DNA of 64,000 nucleotides from Oscillospiraceae bacterium (GTDB lineage: Bacteria; Bacillota; Clostridia; Oscillospirales; Acutalibacteraceae): positions 97,466 through 161,465 of the forward strand of contig SVPJ01000001.1 of NCBI GenBank assembly GCA_015065885.1, in the 5' to 3' direction. The notes beneath the pieces are model-generated. The model ran no database searches. It had not been told where the DNA came from and worked only from the letters and a program-made list of their open reading frames with translations. Of this stretch, positions 38,086 through 46,091 are shown piece by piece (positions within the stretch are counted from its first letter, which is position 1; each line of letters starts with the position of its first letter). The position numbers were made by a program, and so were the translations under genes.

Positions 38086-38272
38086 GTGCGCGAGGGCGTT
38101 TGAGAAGCCCGAACGCAAGTTTTCCGTTTTTGCGTCCTTTCTCTTGCGTGCCCCACTCGCTTACACAAGCACCAAACTGAATTTGCGCCAAAACTTCGAC
38201 CGCAAAATAACGGCTGTCGAAGCCGTTAAGGAAAACTTTGACGGACTTCGTTGCGACAGCAACGAATGTCCT

Positions 38273-38300
38273 GTGGTTACGAATCCACCCTCTCCCACCA
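38273..38300 (+). repeat. Third, degenerate tRNA-Tyr 3' end
   Basis: GTGGTT, one extra A, then the same 21 bases to CCA as in the tRNA T arm and acceptor. No other part of the tRNA precedes it. The 190 bp between attR terminator and this copy contain no clear gene. It looks like the scar of an earlier integration or a duplicated attachment site. Confidence 0.75.
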
Positions 38301-38336
38301 AACAAAAAAGACTTGCTACGGCAAGTCTTTTTTGTT
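38301..38336 (+). terminator. Perfect 16-bp hairpin after the third tRNA end
   Basis: AACAAAAAAGACTTGC (38301-38316), loop TACG, exact complement to 38336 with a T6 run in the 3' arm. It is a terminator-like unit placed after the tRNA fragment exactly as the two other tRNA 3' ends are followed by terminators. Confidence 0.8.
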
Positions 38337-38343
38337 TGTGTTT

Positions 38344-38561
38344 GTGTCCGCAGGACACGACATCGTTTGACCGCTTGCGGTCAACATCATTTTGTGCGAA
38401 ACACAAACATCGTTCCGATTGAGCGGACACAAAACGATGTTGCGCTACGCGCAAACAGTGTTGCACCTTGCGGTGTAAACGATGTGATGCTTCGCATCAA
38501 CGATATTACGGCTTCGCCGTAAACACTTGCGCTTTGCGCAAGGATGTTGCACTTCGTGCAA
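38344..38561. repeat. Array of about nine short hairpins with 2-5-nt loops
   Basis: Stems at 38344-38358 (GTGTCC), 38367-38384 (TTGACCGC), 38391-38407 (TTTGTG), 38440-38454 (TTGCGC), 38461-38478 (TTGCACC), 38485-38499 (TGATGC), 38506-38522 (TTACGGC), 38526-38542 (CTTGCGC) and 38547-38561 (TTGCAC). Each is a 6-8 bp stem with a short loop, most often TTC or TTT. Stems differ in sequence, but spacers are similar: variants of ACGATGT or its complement ACATCGT. The last hairpin contains the -35 of the next promoter. Not a CRISPR: there is no constant repeat. Confidence 0.85.
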
Positions 38562-38575
38562 AAGAATGGTATAAT
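38547..38575 (+). promoter_or_regulatory. Promoter of the four-helix-bundle/EEP operon
   Basis: TTGCAC (38547-38552), 17-bp spacer, TATAAT (38570-38575). The -35 is the left arm of the last hairpin of the array, so folding or protein binding there could control transcription. Confidence 0.7.
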
Positions 38576-38593
38576 TCGGTCGAGGTGATAGAA

Positions 38594-38947
38594 ATGAAGG
38601 AAGATAAACTCTCTGATTTATCAATGCAGTTATCTGTTGATGTTCTTAATTTAGTAAAAGAACTTCGTCATAGAAAAGAAACTATCATTTCAAATCAGAT
38701 TGGCAGAAGCGCTACAAGCGTTTGTGCCAACATTGCCGAAAGCAAATATGGTCACAGTCGTGCCGATTTTATTGCAAAACTTGAAATTGCATTAAAAGAA
38801 GCAAGTGAGACGGGCAAATGGCTTGAAATGCTTTATAAAACAGACTATATTGACGAAGCGACATACAAAAGAATAAACAAAACTTGCTCTACAATTAGAA
38901 TTTTACTGATTACTTCAATTAAAACTGCAAAGGAAAACAGCAAATGA
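38594..38947 (+). CDS. Four-helix-bundle protein (23S rRNA intervening-sequence family)
   Basis: 117 aa, ATG 38594-38596 with GAGGTG upstream. The central stretch IISNQIGRSATSVCANIAES followed by KYGHSRADFIAKLEIALKEASETGKWLEML is the signature of the S23/IVS four-helix-bundle family (TIGR02436, PF05635), also related to the Avd accessory proteins of diversity-generating retroelements. Members are encoded inside 23S rRNA intervening sequences or stand alone; the fold forms pentameric, basic, nucleic-acid-binding barrels. Here it is not in an rRNA gene, lies after a hairpin array, and overlaps the next gene by 4 bp (ATGA). It is AT-rich compared with the host. Confidence 0.9.
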   Translation: MKEDKLSDLSMQLSVDVLNLVKELRHRKETIISNQIGRSATSVCANIAESKYGHSRADFIAKLEIALKEASETGKWLEMLYKTDYIDEATYKRINKTCSTIRILLITSIKTAKENSK

Positions 38948-39711
38948 GATTTATAAACTGGAATATTAGTTATGCAGGAGATACAGAAAGTAAATTCAAA
39001 TACTTGCAAACGGTTATTACAAAAGACACTTGCGTAATGTTACAAGAGGTAAAACCCCATGCATATGAATACATCAAAGAGCAATTACAAAGCGAGTACC
39101 TTCTTTTCTATTCATTAAATTACAGAAAACCAAGTAAATTTGACTCAGATGCAAGAAAACTTGGCGTGTTAATTATTATTCACAAAAGTTTTCAGGTCGA
39201 AGATTCAGGAGTGATAGAACGCAGTCCTTTCCCTGACAGGACAATGTATATTGATTTTGTTCACGATAATAAAAGTATTAAAGTTTTGGCTCTCCACTCG
39301 TTAACCGGTTGCGGTTATTATAGAACAAAATCAATTCAATACGATTCTTTTACAGAATTTATTGATAATTTTCAACCGGATATTATCGGAATTGATGCCA
39401 ATGAACCGCAAATTGATCATTATGATATTAAGCAAATGCAGTTTTTTGATAACGGTCCCGGTGCAAAACACTTTTTTGATAAAATTGATGAAATCGGTTT
39501 GGTCGATTCGTTTGTAAAGCATAATAATATTACTGTGTATGAAAATGGAGTTCCGCTTGCAAAATCACATAACATAAGACGAAAAGGTGCGGTGAGATAT
39601 GATTTTATATTTATTAAAAATCGTTTTGAAATAAATTTAATGAATTATTATTATGAAGATGCAATAAAAGCAGGAAGTGATCATGCATTGTTGGTGTGTG
39701 ATTTGAAATAA
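38944..39711 (+). CDS. Endonuclease/exonuclease/phosphatase (EEP) family protein
   Basis: 255 aa, start ATG 38944 overlapping the four-helix-bundle stop. EEP hallmarks in order: RFINWNISYAG (N-terminal Asn), VMLQEVKPHAYEY (metal-binding Glu), LGVLIIIHKSF, VLALHSLTGCG (catalytic His region), IIGIDANEPQIDHYD (D-x-N), RYDFIFIKNRF and the final GSDHALLVCDL (S-D-H). Enzymes of this superfamily cut DNA or RNA or remove phosphates from nucleotides and lipids; the substrate cannot be told. Translational coupling makes it a likely partner of the four-helix-bundle protein. No signal peptide. Confidence 0.88.
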   Translation: MRFINWNISYAGDTESKFKYLQTVITKDTCVMLQEVKPHAYEYIKEQLQSEYLLFYSLNYRKPSKFDSDARKLGVLIIIHKSFQVEDSGVIERSPFPDRTMYIDFVHDNKSIKVLALHSLTGCGYYRTKSIQYDSFTEFIDNFQPDIIGIDANEPQIDHYDIKQMQFFDNGPGAKHFFDKIDEIGLVDSFVKHNNITVYENGVPLAKSHNIRRKGAVRYDFIFIKNRFEINLMNYYYEDAIKAGSDHALLVCDLK

Positions 39712-39775
39712 TTCTCTAGACTTTTAAAACTTTTCGTATATAATTGCTGTTACCAAAAAGAAAGGTGGCAGTGAT

Positions 39776-39952
39776 ATGTCAAGAGAAGAATTGCAAGAAG
39801 AAATACGGTTTTTATACGGACTTTGGTACAGATACTTTGACCTCTATACTTTTCTAAAAAAGAACAAACGAGGTTTAGAGTTGATACCCAAACTCCGTGA
39901 AAAACAAAATGAACTTTTACGACTAATTGACTTCGCAAAAGACCAACTTTAA
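39776..39952 (+). CDS. Small charged helical protein, 58 aa
   Basis: ATG 39776-39778 with AAAGGTGGCAG upstream and TAA 39950-39952. A -10 TATAAT at 39739-39744 with weak -35 TAGACT (39717-39722) gives it its own promoter, and a strong terminator follows at 39981. The product is helical with many Tyr and Leu (EEIRFLYGLWYRYFDLYTFLKK) and a second helix (LIPKLREKQNELLRLIDFAK). It might be a small regulator or antitoxin-like protein; no family recognised. Confidence 0.6.
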   Translation: MSREELQEEIRFLYGLWYRYFDLYTFLKKNKRGLELIPKLREKQNELLRLIDFAKDQL

Positions 39953-39980
39953 GTAGGCATCTAAATGGTTCGGAACAACC

Positions 39981-40022
39981 AACAAAACAGGCACCACTTC
40001 CGTGGTGTCTGTTTTGTTTTTT
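39981..40022 (+). terminator. Terminator after the 58-aa gene
   Basis: AACAAAACAGGCACCAC (39981-39997), loop TTCC, complement GTGGTGTCTGTTTTGTT to 40018 with one mismatch, then a T run. It could act in both directions. Confidence 0.85.
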
Positions 40023-40054
40023 GCGTTAAGATGAATTCGAACAACCGAAACTTC

Positions 40055-40083
40055 TTGAAAAATGCGATAAGCCATGCTATAAT
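40055..40083 (+). promoter_or_regulatory. Promoter of the DUF4275-like gene
   Basis: TTGAAA (40055-40060), 17-bp spacer, TATAAT (40078-40083), 22 bp before the start codon. Confidence 0.75.
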
Positions 40084-40104
40084 AACCGCAAGGTTGGTGA
40101 AATT

Positions 40105-41115
40105 ATGAATGTGGTAGCATACGGTGAATGGAAAATCGCCGTTGATATTGACAAAACTAAAGCATATTACGACACATATAAAACAAACAACCATCAAGCC
40201 AACAGAAACTTTACAGCGTATTGCCAAAATTTAACCGCAGAGGAAACCGCTTTTTTTGATGCGTTTGGAATTAACCCCACCTGTTGTGATATTGAGCATA
40301 GCGGGGCTGATAAGAAAGGGAACTTTCCCTGCGGCGGTTATTATTATGTTTGCGGAACATATTTGGCATATCCGCCCGAAGAATTGATAACCATAGAAGA
40401 ACTCGCAGAAAACGACTTTGTTGACGAACGTCCCGATCCACGCGTGGATATTGGCATGTTTCAATTCGATTTTCAATGCGAAGATTATATAATCAACGCG
40501 ATTCCGGACGATATTCCCGCAGGTTTTATTTGTATTCGTTTTTGGTGTGAGGAAATGAAATGGTTATTGCCCGAAAAGCCGGAAGAAAGGATGTATGAAC
40601 CTCCGCACTTTTGGGAAATACATAAAATCATTAAAGAAAAAATCGACAATAAAAAGCAGCAAGTTTTCGATTTGGAAGAAACCAAATCCGAATTTTTACG
40701 TTTTTTTGAGAATCAGAATATCAAAGCACAGCTGTTAGGCAAAAAAGAAACCAAAGAATACAAAAAAGAATGGATAAACAGACTGGCTCCTGCCGATGCC
40801 AACATACGAGAAATCCAAAAACTTTGTCTGGATTCTCGCAAGTACACTCCGTTTCTTTGGCATATTTTCAGTTTTGAGTTTTTAAATTGTGAAACGGAAG
40901 ATGCGGCTAAAAACGTATTCAACCACGAAAGCAAAAACCAATGTGTACTTGTCAGCAATGTTGACGACATTGCATTTCAATTGGAACATGCAGAAAACAT
41001 CACCGCAGAAGAATTAGAACAGTTTGTAGATGTTACAATGACCGCAAGTGATTTTTCTTGGACGTATACCAAAACGCACGAAGATATGTGTGGCCCGTAT
41101 TTTTATAAAAAATAA
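40105..41115 (+). CDS. DUF4275-like protein with extra N-terminal domain
   Basis: 336 aa, ATG 40105-40107. Residues about 190-336 (FLRFFENQNIKAQLLGKKET..., FLWHIFSFEFLNCE, DFSWTYTKTHEDMCGPYFYK) match the DUF4275 pattern ending in F-x-W-T-Y-x-x-T-H-E-x-x-x-G-P-Y-F. Residues 1-160 are a second domain (YGEWKIAVDIDKTKAYYDTY, CGGYYYVCGTYLAYPPEEL, FICIRFWCEEMKWLLPEKP) that recurs in hypothetical proteins of Clostridia. Both resemble immunity-like proteins of polymorphic toxin or SMI1-type systems, but no toxin is adjacent. AT-rich, own promoter, probably acquired. Confidence 0.65.
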   Translation: MNVVAYGEWKIAVDIDKTKAYYDTYKTNNHQANRNFTAYCQNLTAEETAFFDAFGINPTCCDIEHSGADKKGNFPCGGYYYVCGTYLAYPPEELITIEELAENDFVDERPDPRVDIGMFQFDFQCEDYIINAIPDDIPAGFICIRFWCEEMKWLLPEKPEERMYEPPHFWEIHKIIKEKIDNKKQQVFDLEETKSEFLRFFENQNIKAQLLGKKETKEYKKEWINRLAPADANIREIQKLCLDSRKYTPFLWHIFSFEFLNCETEDAAKNVFNHESKNQCVLVSNVDDIAFQLEHAENITAEELEQFVDVTMTASDFSWTYTKTHEDMCGPYFYKK

Positions 41116-41215
41116 TTCGCTAACAAAAACACGCACCATACCGGAAGGAAATGCGGCACCCTCCTCTCCGGCGCTCTCCCTAACACCGTGATACTATACA
41201 TTTGAGGTGATTTCT

Positions 41216-42826
41216 GTGAAAGCGTGTATCATCCAACCCCCCTATTCCCGCGACGTTGCGTTTTCGGATGCCTATTTCAACTACAAATTGGACCTGCTCG
41301 ATCAATGCGACGCGTCGGTGGATATCGTCGTCCTGCCGGAATACAGCGACGTGCCGTGTGCCACCGAAACACGGGAAGAGACCCTGTTTTACCACAAGAA
41401 ATACATTGACGTGCTTCTTAAAAAATGCGTCGATACCGCCCGCCGTTGTCACACGCTCGTGTTTGTCAACGCGCTGTGCGAAGCGGACGGAAATTACCGC
41501 AACACCACCTACGCCATCGACCGAAACGGCAACGTGGTCGGCAAATACTTCAAAAAACATCTGCCTCCGCTGGAAGTGGATGTGCTGAAACTCGACACGT
41601 CCTATACCCGCACCTATTCCGAGCCGTACGTACTCGATATCGACGGCCTGCGCTACGGTTTTCTCACTTGCTACGACTTTTATTTTTACGAAGCGTTCGC
41701 CGCCATTGCACGGCAAAACGTGGACATTATCATCGGTTGTTCCCTGCAACGCAGTGACACCCACGACGCCATCGAAATTATGTGCCGCTTTTTGGCGTAC
41801 AACACCAACGCATATGTCCTTCGCTCGTCGGTCAGTTTTGCGGAAGATTCGGCTGTCTGCGGCGCCTCTATGGTGGTGTCTCCCTACGGGAAGGTACTGC
41901 ACAATATGCGCGGCAGATTCGGCGCGGCAACGGTGGAGTTTGACCCCCGCGACAAGTATTACAAACCCGCAGGGTACGGCAATCCCGACGCGGCGCATTA
42001 CGAATACATCGAATACGGACGTGCCCCGTGGCAATACCGCTTTGCGGGCAGTGCCGTCGTAAACAACGACGCGACCATGCCCTATCCGCGGGTGTGTGCC
42101 CACCGCGGGTTCAGCACCGTTGCGCCCGAAAACAGTATGCCCGCCTACGGTGCGGCGATCGCGATGGGTGCCGACGAGATCGAATTTGACTTGTGGCCGA
42201 CGAGGGACGGCGAGATCGTCTCCTGCCACGACCGTGAGCTTGAGCGCGTCAGCAACGGCACAGGACGGATCACCGACCACACCTTGAAAGAATTGAAAGC
42301 ATTGGATTTCGGCGTGAAATTCGGAGATGCGTTCAAAGGCTTACGCATTCTTCGGTTTGAAGACATTTTGCGTAAATTCGCAGGACAGGTCGTGATGAAC
42401 GTACACGTAAAGCCCCTCTCGATGACCGACCCGTACCCCGAAGCGACTATGCAAAAGATCGTGTCACTCGTGCGGCAATACGGGTGTCAGAAATACGTAT
42501 ACTTTATGCTCGAAACGGATCACCAGATTCGGCAGTTCAAAGCATACGCACCCGAAATTGCCGTGTGCGTCGGACATCTGCAGGAGCGTCCGTGGGATAT
42601 TGTAGACCGCGCGATCGCATTCGGCTGTGAAAAGGTGCAACTGTTCAAGCCGTATTTTAATCAAGAGATGATCGACAAGGCACACGCACACGGCATTATT
42701 TGCAACGTATTCTGGTCAGACGAGCCCGAAGAAGCACGCTCTTTCTTGAACATGGGTATCGACACCATTCTGACCAACGACTACAACCTCGTGTCGCAAG
42801 CGGTGAAAAAAGGAGAAAACGTATGA
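41216..42826 (+). CDS. Nitrilase (C-N hydrolase)-glycerophosphodiester phosphodiesterase fusion
   Basis: 536 aa from GTG 41216-41218, six bases after GAGGTG; the GTG inside that ribosome site would be too early. Residues about 1-270 are a carbon-nitrogen hydrolase with the Glu-Lys-Cys set: Glu in VVLPEYSD (42), Lys in GKYFKKHLPP (about 118), Cys in FLTCYDFYF (about 152). Residues about 290-536 are a GDPD domain: CAHRGFSTVAPENSMPAY, ADEIEFDLWPTRDGEIVSCHD and a TIM-barrel end DTILTNDYNLV. It could hydrolyse an amide and a glycerophosphodiester in lipid or teichoic acid turnover. The two activities are usually on separate proteins. No signal peptide. Confidence 0.85.
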   Translation: MKACIIQPPYSRDVAFSDAYFNYKLDLLDQCDASVDIVVLPEYSDVPCATETREETLFYHKKYIDVLLKKCVDTARRCHTLVFVNALCEADGNYRNTTYAIDRNGNVVGKYFKKHLPPLEVDVLKLDTSYTRTYSEPYVLDIDGLRYGFLTCYDFYFYEAFAAIARQNVDIIIGCSLQRSDTHDAIEIMCRFLAYNTNAYVLRSSVSFAEDSAVCGASMVVSPYGKVLHNMRGRFGAATVEFDPRDKYYKPAGYGNPDAAHYEYIEYGRAPWQYRFAGSAVVNNDATMPYPRVCAHRGFSTVAPENSMPAYGAAIAMGADEIEFDLWPTRDGEIVSCHDRELERVSNGTGRITDHTLKELKALDFGVKFGDAFKGLRILRFEDILRKFAGQVVMNVHVKPLSMTDPYPEATMQKIVSLVRQYGCQKYVYFMLETDHQIRQFKAYAPEIAVCVGHLQERPWDIVDRAIAFGCEKVQLFKPYFNQEMIDKAHAHGIICNVFWSDEPEEARSFLNMGIDTILTNDYNLVSQAVKKGENV

Positions 42827-43398
42827 TCACGTCGAAAAACGATTACCACGCCTTTCTTCAGCAGGACGCAATGGCGTTGGGGCAGCGGAGGACGCGCCCC
42901 AAACTGTTCGGCGACGACATTTGGAAATTTGAGCGCTGTCTGCGTCGGCGGGAATATTATCTCTCCCTTTCGCGCAACAAGAAGGTGCTGTTTCTCCTCC
43001 CGCTGATCGCCAATCACCTGCGCTTCCGCAAACTTTCGTTCAAACTGGGCTTTTCCATTCCTGCCCGCGTATTCGAGGAAGGGCTTTCCATCGCCCATTA
43101 CGGCACCATCGTGGTGCATCCCCACGCCAAGGTCGGCAAGAATTGCCGACTGCACGAAGGGGTGAACATCGGCGCCACCAACGGCAGTGAGCGCGCCCCC
43201 GTCATCGGCAACAACGTGTTTATCGGTACGGGTGCTAAGATCATCGGGGATATCACCATTGCAGACGACGTGGCGATCGGTGCCAACGCGGTGGTGGTGC
43301 GTTCCATCACCGAAGCAGGCACCACCTGGGGCGGTGTTCCCGCCCGTAAACTGAGCGACAACGACTCGCATTCCAATTTGTCGAAACTTCTTTTTTAA
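42823..43398 (+). CDS. Hexapeptide-repeat acetyltransferase (serine acetyltransferase-like)
   Basis: 191 aa, ATG 42823-42825 overlapping the previous stop by 4 bp, AGGAG upstream. The C-terminal half is a left-handed beta helix of hexapeptide repeats (IAHYGTIVVHPHAKVGKNC, HEGVNIGATNG, IGNNVFIGTGAKIIGDITIADDVAIGANAVVVRSI) with the catalytic-type His in HYG/LHEGVNIG and GVPARKL end, as in CysE and in O-acetyltransferases for capsule or cell-wall sugars. Lacks the long CysE N-terminal domain, so a polysaccharide or wall acetyltransferase is as likely as serine acetylation. Operon partner of the nitrilase-GDPD fusion. Confidence 0.8.
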   Translation: MITSKNDYHAFLQQDAMALGQRRTRPKLFGDDIWKFERCLRRREYYLSLSRNKKVLFLLPLIANHLRFRKLSFKLGFSIPARVFEEGLSIAHYGTIVVHPHAKVGKNCRLHEGVNIGATNGSERAPVIGNNVFIGTGAKIIGDITIADDVAIGANAVVVRSITEAGTTWGGVPARKLSDNDSHSNLSKLLF

Positions 43399-43399
43399 A

Positions 43400-43446
43400 A
43401 AGCACAAAACAGCACCCGAGTCCTGTAGGATTCGGGTGCTGTTTTT
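43400..43446. terminator. Bidirectional terminator between convergent operons
   Basis: CAGCACCCGAGTCCT (43410-43424) pairs with AGGATTCGGGTGCTG (43427-43441), with an A run before and a T run after. It separates the acetyltransferase gene from the convergent sigE gene, whose stop codon it abuts. Confidence 0.9.
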
Positions 43447-44140
43447 ACTCCGCCGTTTCCATTTCGTTGCGCAGGCGGCGGATGATCTTTTTCTCCAGTC
43501 GCGAAATGTAGGATTGCGAGATACCGAGCAGGTCGGCAACCTCTTTTTGGGTGTGTTCCCGTGCCCCCGCCATGCCGAAACGCAGTTTCATGATCGTCTG
43601 CTCCCGTGCCGACAGGCGGGCAATGCACGCGTACAAGAGGTCGCGTTCCGCCTCTTGCTCCACCCCGCGGTGGATCTCCTCGGGATCACTGCCCAGCACG
43701 TCCGAAAGCAACAACTCGTTGCCGTCCCAATCCACGTTCAGCGGCTCGTCGATGGAGACCTCACCCCGCTGTCCCGCACATTTGCGCAGATGCATCAGAA
43801 TTTCGTTCTCGATACACCGCGAGGAATAGGTGGCGAGTTTGATACCGCGGGAGGGGCAGAAGGTGTTCACCGCTTTGATGAGCCCGATGGTACCGATAGA
43901 GATGAGATCTTCGATCCCCACTCCCGAATTTTCGAATTTGCGGGCGATGTACACCACCAACCGTAAGTTGTGTACGATAAGCTCCTCGCGGGCGCTCTCC
44001 TCCCCCGCCTCTAACCGTGCGAACACCGCGCGTTCCTCCTCTGCCGTAAGCGGCGGAGGCAGGGTGTCCGTGCCGTTTATGTAATGTACGCTTTGCCGCA
44101 CCGTGCGGCAGAGCAACCAACACCACAAGCGTCTTAACAT
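43445..44140 (-). CDS. sigE: RNA polymerase sporulation sigma factor SigE
   Basis: 231 aa, ATG 44138-44140 overlapping the spoIIGA stop by 7 bp. The N-terminal pro-region is short, hydrophobic and basic ([14 protein letters not shown]), then region 2 ([61 protein letters not shown]) and region 4 with helix-turn-helix ([39 protein letters not shown]). SigE drives early mother-cell transcription in sporulation and is made as an inactive pro-protein. The usual downstream sigG is absent here; a terminator follows. Confidence 0.93.
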   Translation of the reverse strand: MLRRLWCWLLCRTVRQSVHYINGTDTLPPPLTAEEERAVFARLEAGEESAREELIVHNLRLVVYIARKFENSGVGIEDLISIGTIGLIKAVNTFCPSRGIKLATYSSRCIENEILMHLRKCAGQRGEVSIDEPLNVDWDGNELLLSDVLGSDPEEIHRGVEQEAERDLLYACIARLSAREQTIMKLRFGMAGAREHTQKEVADLLGISQSYISRLEKKIIRRLRNEMETAE

Positions 44141-44973
44141 AACGTAACCTCTTTCTCCAACACAAAATCCGCGCCGATCAATACCCGCTCGCCCGCCTCG
44201 CGGCTGACTGCCACAAAACCGCCCGTCACCTCCCGCGCTACCCCGTCGCACACTACCCACATTCGCTCGGGGCAAAACGCCGCCAACACCCCGCGCCCGC
44301 CCACCGAGGTATACGGCACGGGGCGTGCGCCGTGCGGCAGGGTGGGGCAATCGGGATGCCACGCGGGTGAGAGCAGACCTTTCAGCAAGTCATACGGGGC
44401 AACGGCCACCGAAGCCCCCGAAAACGGCTCGCGCAGGCGGTTGCCGCTGTCGTAAAACGCGGGCAGCGTCACCACCTCGCCGCGGTGCCGTATTTGCAAC
44501 TCATAGGTGCGTCCCGTCACCCGCCGATGGGTGGTCAAGCGGTCGTACAGGCAAAACAACCCGTATGCCGCGGCGGTACAACCGACCAGCAACAGCGGCG
44601 GCAGGTCGCAATACACCACCCCGTTTACCACCGTGAGCCCGCGCGGGGCAAACAGCCAATATACCGCCATCGCCACCCCCGCCACAGCGGTGGAGAGCAA
44701 AAAGAACACCCCGCACCGCCGCCACACGGCACGACCGCGAAACCCAAACGCCGCCCCCACCGTGAGCCACGCGGCGGCGGCATTGTAACATACCGACAAC
44801 CACGGCGGCATCGGCGGCAACAGCACCGCGCACGCCGTAAGCGCCCCCACGGCAGCCCCCGCCACCGTACGCCAGCCGCGGTGCGGGATACGGAGCAGCC
44901 GTGCCGTGCCGTGAAGCAGTAAAAAATCCATGCCCCAGTTGGTCACGAACAGAATATCGAGATACAGTATCAT
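44134..44973 (-). CDS. spoIIGA: Sporulation sigma-E processing peptidase SpoIIGA
   Basis: 279 aa, ATG 44971-44973. The N-terminal half has five membrane helices ([89 protein letters not shown]). The C-terminal domain has the aspartic protease motif [17 protein letters not shown] with the catalytic Asp, [10 protein letters not shown] and the late [13 protein letters not shown] end. It cleaves pro-SigE at the septal membrane. Gene order spoIIGA-sigE with overlap is the conserved arrangement and strong evidence of an endospore-forming lineage. Confidence 0.93.
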   Translation of the reverse strand: MILYLDILFVTNWGMDFLLLHGTARLLRIPHRGWRTVAGAAVGALTACAVLLPPMPPWLSVCYNAAAAWLTVGAAFGFRGRAVWRRCGVFFLLSTAVAGVAMAVYWLFAPRGLTVVNGVVYCDLPPLLLVGCTAAAYGLFCLYDRLTTHRRVTGRTYELQIRHRGEVVTLPAFYDSGNRLREPFSGASVAVAPYDLLKGLLSPAWHPDCPTLPHGARPVPYTSVGGRGVLAAFCPERMWVVCDGVAREVTGGFVAVSREAGERVLIGADFVLEKEVTLC

Positions 44974-45032
44974 ACCGCCGTCATCCTTTCGGTAACACCC
45001 ATTGTATCACCCGCCGCCGGTGGATTTTGCCG

Positions 45033-45066
45033 AAAAAAACAGACCTCCGTGAATTTCACGGAGGTC
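45033..45066 (-). terminator. Terminator of the der-plsY-gpsA operon
   Basis: GACCTCCGTGAA (45042-45053) pairs with TTCACGGAGGTC (45055-45066); on the minus strand TTTTTTT follows. It lies just after the gpsA stop at 45083. Confidence 0.9.
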
Positions 45067-45082
45067 ATCGTACGTATTCATT

Positions 45083-46087
45083 TCACCCGAGCCAGTTACG
45101 GTCGGTCTCGTAGTTGCGGGGGCGTTGCATCAAAGCGGCAAGTGCCTCTTTGGGCGCCATCCCTTCGTAGCAAATGCGGTAGCACTGCTCCGAAATGGGG
45201 AGTTCCACCCCGTAGCGTTCGGCAAGCGTACGGGCGGCGGCGACCGCCAGATACCCTTCCACCGTGCCGACTTTTCGAATCGCTTCGGCGGGCAGCATCC
45301 CCTGCCCGATCAAAATACCCGCACGGCGGTTGCGGGAGTGCATACTGCCGCAGGTCACGATGAGGTCGCCCATACCCGAAAGCCCTGCAAACGTCTCGGG
45401 ACGCGCCCCCATCGCCACGCCGAGCCGCGCGATCTCAGACAGACCGCGGGTCATCAGCGCCGCTTTCGCGTTGTCGCCCATATCGAGGCCGTCCGCAATA
45501 CCCGCCGACAGCGCAATGACGTTCTTCATCGCACCGCCGAGTTCCACCCCCACCATATCGGTGTTGGCGTAGATGCGAAACGCAGGATTCATCAATATCT
45601 TCTGTACCTCTTCCGCGGTGGCGGCATCCGCCGCCGCACTGACCACCGAGGTGGGCACGGCACGCGCCACTTCTTCGGCGTGAGAGGGGCCCGACAGCAC
45701 CGCCACGCGGGCAGCGGGCAGCATTTCGGTCAACAGATCACCGAACAAGCGGTTGCTTTCGGCGTCGATGCCTTTACCCACGTTGACGAGCAAGGCACCC
45801 GCAGGAAGAACGTCCGCCAATTTTTTCGCCATCTCGCAAATCGCAAAAGACGGCACGGCAAGGATCACCAAGTCCGCACCTTTCACGCAGGCGAGGTCAT
45901 CGGTCATCTCAATATGCGGGGAGACCGCCACACCCGGCAACAGTTTTTTGTGTTGCCCGTGGCGGCGAATGGAGTCGAGCTCTTCGGGGAACGCCGACCA
46001 CAGCGTGACGGCGTTTCCGTGGCGGTGCGCCATGATTGCCAGAGCGGTGCCCCAACCGCCGGCACCCAAAACCACAATGTTTGCCAT
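45083..46087 (-). CDS. gpsA: Glycerol-3-phosphate dehydrogenase [NAD(P)+]
   Basis: 334 aa from ATG 46085-46087 with GGAGGG upstream, four bases after plsY. Rossmann motif VLGAGGWGTALA at the N-terminus, VLAVPSFAI, then VLSGPSHAEEVA (G-P-S/N-x-A-x-E) and the catalytic Lys region ELGGAMKNVIALSAGIADGLDMGDNAKAALMTRGLSEI, and GLSGMGDLIVTC. It makes sn-glycerol 3-phosphate for phospholipids, the substrate of the PlsY encoded just upstream. Confidence 0.95.
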   Translation of the reverse strand: MANIVVLGAGGWGTALAIMAHRHGNAVTLWSAFPEELDSIRRHGQHKKLLPGVAVSPHIEMTDDLACVKGADLVILAVPSFAICEMAKKLADVLPAGALLVNVGKGIDAESNRLFGDLLTEMLPAARVAVLSGPSHAEEVARAVPTSVVSAAADAATAEEVQKILMNPAFRIYANTDMVGVELGGAMKNVIALSAGIADGLDMGDNAKAALMTRGLSEIARLGVAMGARPETFAGLSGMGDLIVTCGSMHSRNRRAGILIGQGMLPAEAIRKVGTVEGYLAVAAARTLAERYGVELPISEQCYRICYEGMAPKEALAALMQRPRNYETDRNWLG

Positions 46088-46091
46088 GCGG

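Noticed and set aside
38344..38561. CRISPR array
   Set aside because: Stems are all different, there is no constant direct repeat with unique spacers, and no cas gene is near.
38594..39711. Diversity-generating retroelement (Avd-like accessory protein)
   Set aside because: The four-helix-bundle family includes Avd, but no reverse transcriptase, template repeat or variable gene is present.
41180..42280. 366-codon minus-strand frame opposite the nitrilase-GDPD gene
   Set aside because: No motif or ribosome site; the opposite strand has catalytic motifs of two families.
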